NCBI GenBank assembly: GCA_016790285.1
Contig: JAEUPJ010000041.1
Coordinates: forward strand, 62,001 to 126,000
Origin: Roseateles sp.
Lineage (GTDB): Bacteria > Pseudomonadota > Gammaproteobacteria > Burkholderiales > Burkholderiaceae_C
Direction: 5' to 3'
DNA length: 64,000 nt
The translations under genes and the position numbers were made by a program. Position 1 is the first letter of the stretch. Each line of letters begins with the position of its first letter. Positions 63,408-64,000 of this stretch are shown one piece after another. Under the pieces are notes generated by a model that was not told the origin of the DNA, made no database searches, and saw only the letters and a list, made by a program, of their open reading frames with translations.

Positions 63408-64000
63408 TCAAGCGCGCCCCACCCCGCTCGCGCGCTCCAGCAGCAGGGGCAGTTGCGCGAGCGAGGCGATCTGCATGTAGATCGGCAGCAGGTGGCCGTC
63501 GCGCGCCAGCGCCTCCAGCGCTGCGCCGGGCAGCGCAGCCAGGCGTTCCTCGTTGATGGTGAAGAGGCCCGTCAGGCGGCCCTGTTCGCCGCTCGGGGTC
63601 TCGATGTCGATGACGAAGGGCTCGAGCAGCTGGTGGCGCGTGAGGGCCTCGATGAAGACGGGCAGCTGCTGGGCCTGGGCATGCAGGTGCTCCATCAGCT
63701 GCACGATGTGGTCGAGGTAGTCGCTGAAGCCGCCATGGGGCATGAAGAGCGCGGTGCCGACCTCGCCCTCCTCGGGGCGCACGATGCGGGGGCTGTCCAT
63801 GTCGATGTGCAGCTGCAGCGTGTCGTCGGGTGCGCGGCCGATCATGAAGGGGTCGCGCTGCAGTGCCATGGGCATGACGGTCGCGTCCCAGCCCGTGGGC
63901 GTGAGGAAGAGGTTCTGGCCTTCTTCCAGCCCGAACAGCGCCACGGGCTGGAAGCCCACGCCGCCTTCGACCAGCTGGAAGGCGATGGGGAAGTGGGCCT
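63408..64000 (-). CDS. SapC family protein, partial (5' end beyond the window)
   Basis: About 196 C-terminal residues of a SapC-like protein are visible: FPIAFQLVEGGVGFQPVALF, GLEEGQNLFLT, YPFM-like MALQRDPFMIGR and FVIDIETPSGEQGRLTGLF. SapC proteins were first named for a Campylobacter S-layer secretion protein. In proteobacteria they accompany TonB-dependent receptors, cupin-like proteins and flavin halogenases, with function unknown. The receptor itself is probably upstream, outside the window. Confidence 0.85.
   Translation of the reverse strand, partial: AHFPIAFQLVEGGVGFQPVALFGLEEGQNLFLTPTGWDATVMPMALQRDPFMIGRAPDDTLQLHIDMDSPRIVRPEEGEVGTALFMPHGGFSDYLDHIVQLMEHLHAQAQQLPVFIEALTRHQLLEPFVIDIETPSGEQGRLTGLFTINEERLAALPGAALEALARDGHLLPIYMQIASLAQLPLLLERASGVGRA

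Overview
The window is very GC-rich DNA with gene-dense, overlapping operons. It carries a TonB-dependent receptor, a PEP-CTERM surface protein, an aerobic CoA-dependent aminobenzoate pathway and a Liv-type ABC transporter. Together these suggest a betaproteobacterium of the order Burkholderiales, possibly near Roseateles, Mitsuaria or Rhizobacter; this is an inference from gene content, not from a marker gene. No tRNA, rRNA, CRISPR array, transposase or phage gene was seen.

Layout. 1-4322: the 5' part of an Lrp/AsnC regulator, divergent from a stand-alone acetolactate synthase large subunit, then an SDR, a NIPSNAP protein and a DUF1579-like protein. 4306-41859: one plant-polysaccharide locus of about 37 kb, best read as a xyloglucan and beta-glucan utilisation locus, built as two units diverging from an intergenic region at 28955-29146. 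The leftward unit has 16 genes in a row: ROK regulator, xylB, xylA, TonB-dependent receptor, GH35, GH95, ExoP-SGNH esterase, GH1, GPH symporter, GH43, GH39, two GH5, PEP-CTERM protein, two more GH5. The rightward unit has a flavin halogenase, GH31 alpha-xylosidase, two GH2, GH9, an MFS transporter and a CE4 deacetylase. 42147-44327: a Prc-type protease. 44491-57158: a 2-aminobenzoyl-CoA (anthranilate) degradation operon with its MarR regulator and Liv-type ABC transporter, preceded by a good sigma-70-type promoter. 57203-58111: an exported protein of unknown function. 58155-60467: a second elongation factor G (fusA2) behind an elaborate leader with two small ORFs, a terminator hairpin and a ribosome-binding-site hairpin. 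60734-64000: halogenase, cupin-like and SapC genes, the usual companions of a TonB receptor that is probably just outside the window.

How the genes work together. In the polysaccharide locus, exported GH5 and GH9 enzymes would cut beta-glucan or xyloglucan backbones. The TonB receptor would take up oligosaccharides. GH95, GH35, GH2, GH39 and GH43 would remove fucose, galactose, xylose and arabinose in the periplasm. The GPH and MFS carriers would cross the inner membrane, and cytoplasmic GH31 and GH1 would finish to xylose and glucose. XylA and XylB send xylose to the pentose phosphate pathway, with the ROK protein as likely xylose-responsive switch. In the aromatic operon, the ABC transporter imports the acid, the ligase makes the CoA ester, the fused monooxygenase/reductase dearomatises it, and the dehydrogenase, hydratase and SDR carry out beta-oxidation-like steps.

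Most notable observations: a dispersed hairpin repeat that supplies the signal peptide of the ExoP-SGNH esterase; a leader before fusA2 that looks like combined transcriptional and translational attenuation; a block of four consecutive exported hydrolases with twin-arginine N-termini and 4-nt overlaps; and a PEP-CTERM protein embedded in a cellulase array.
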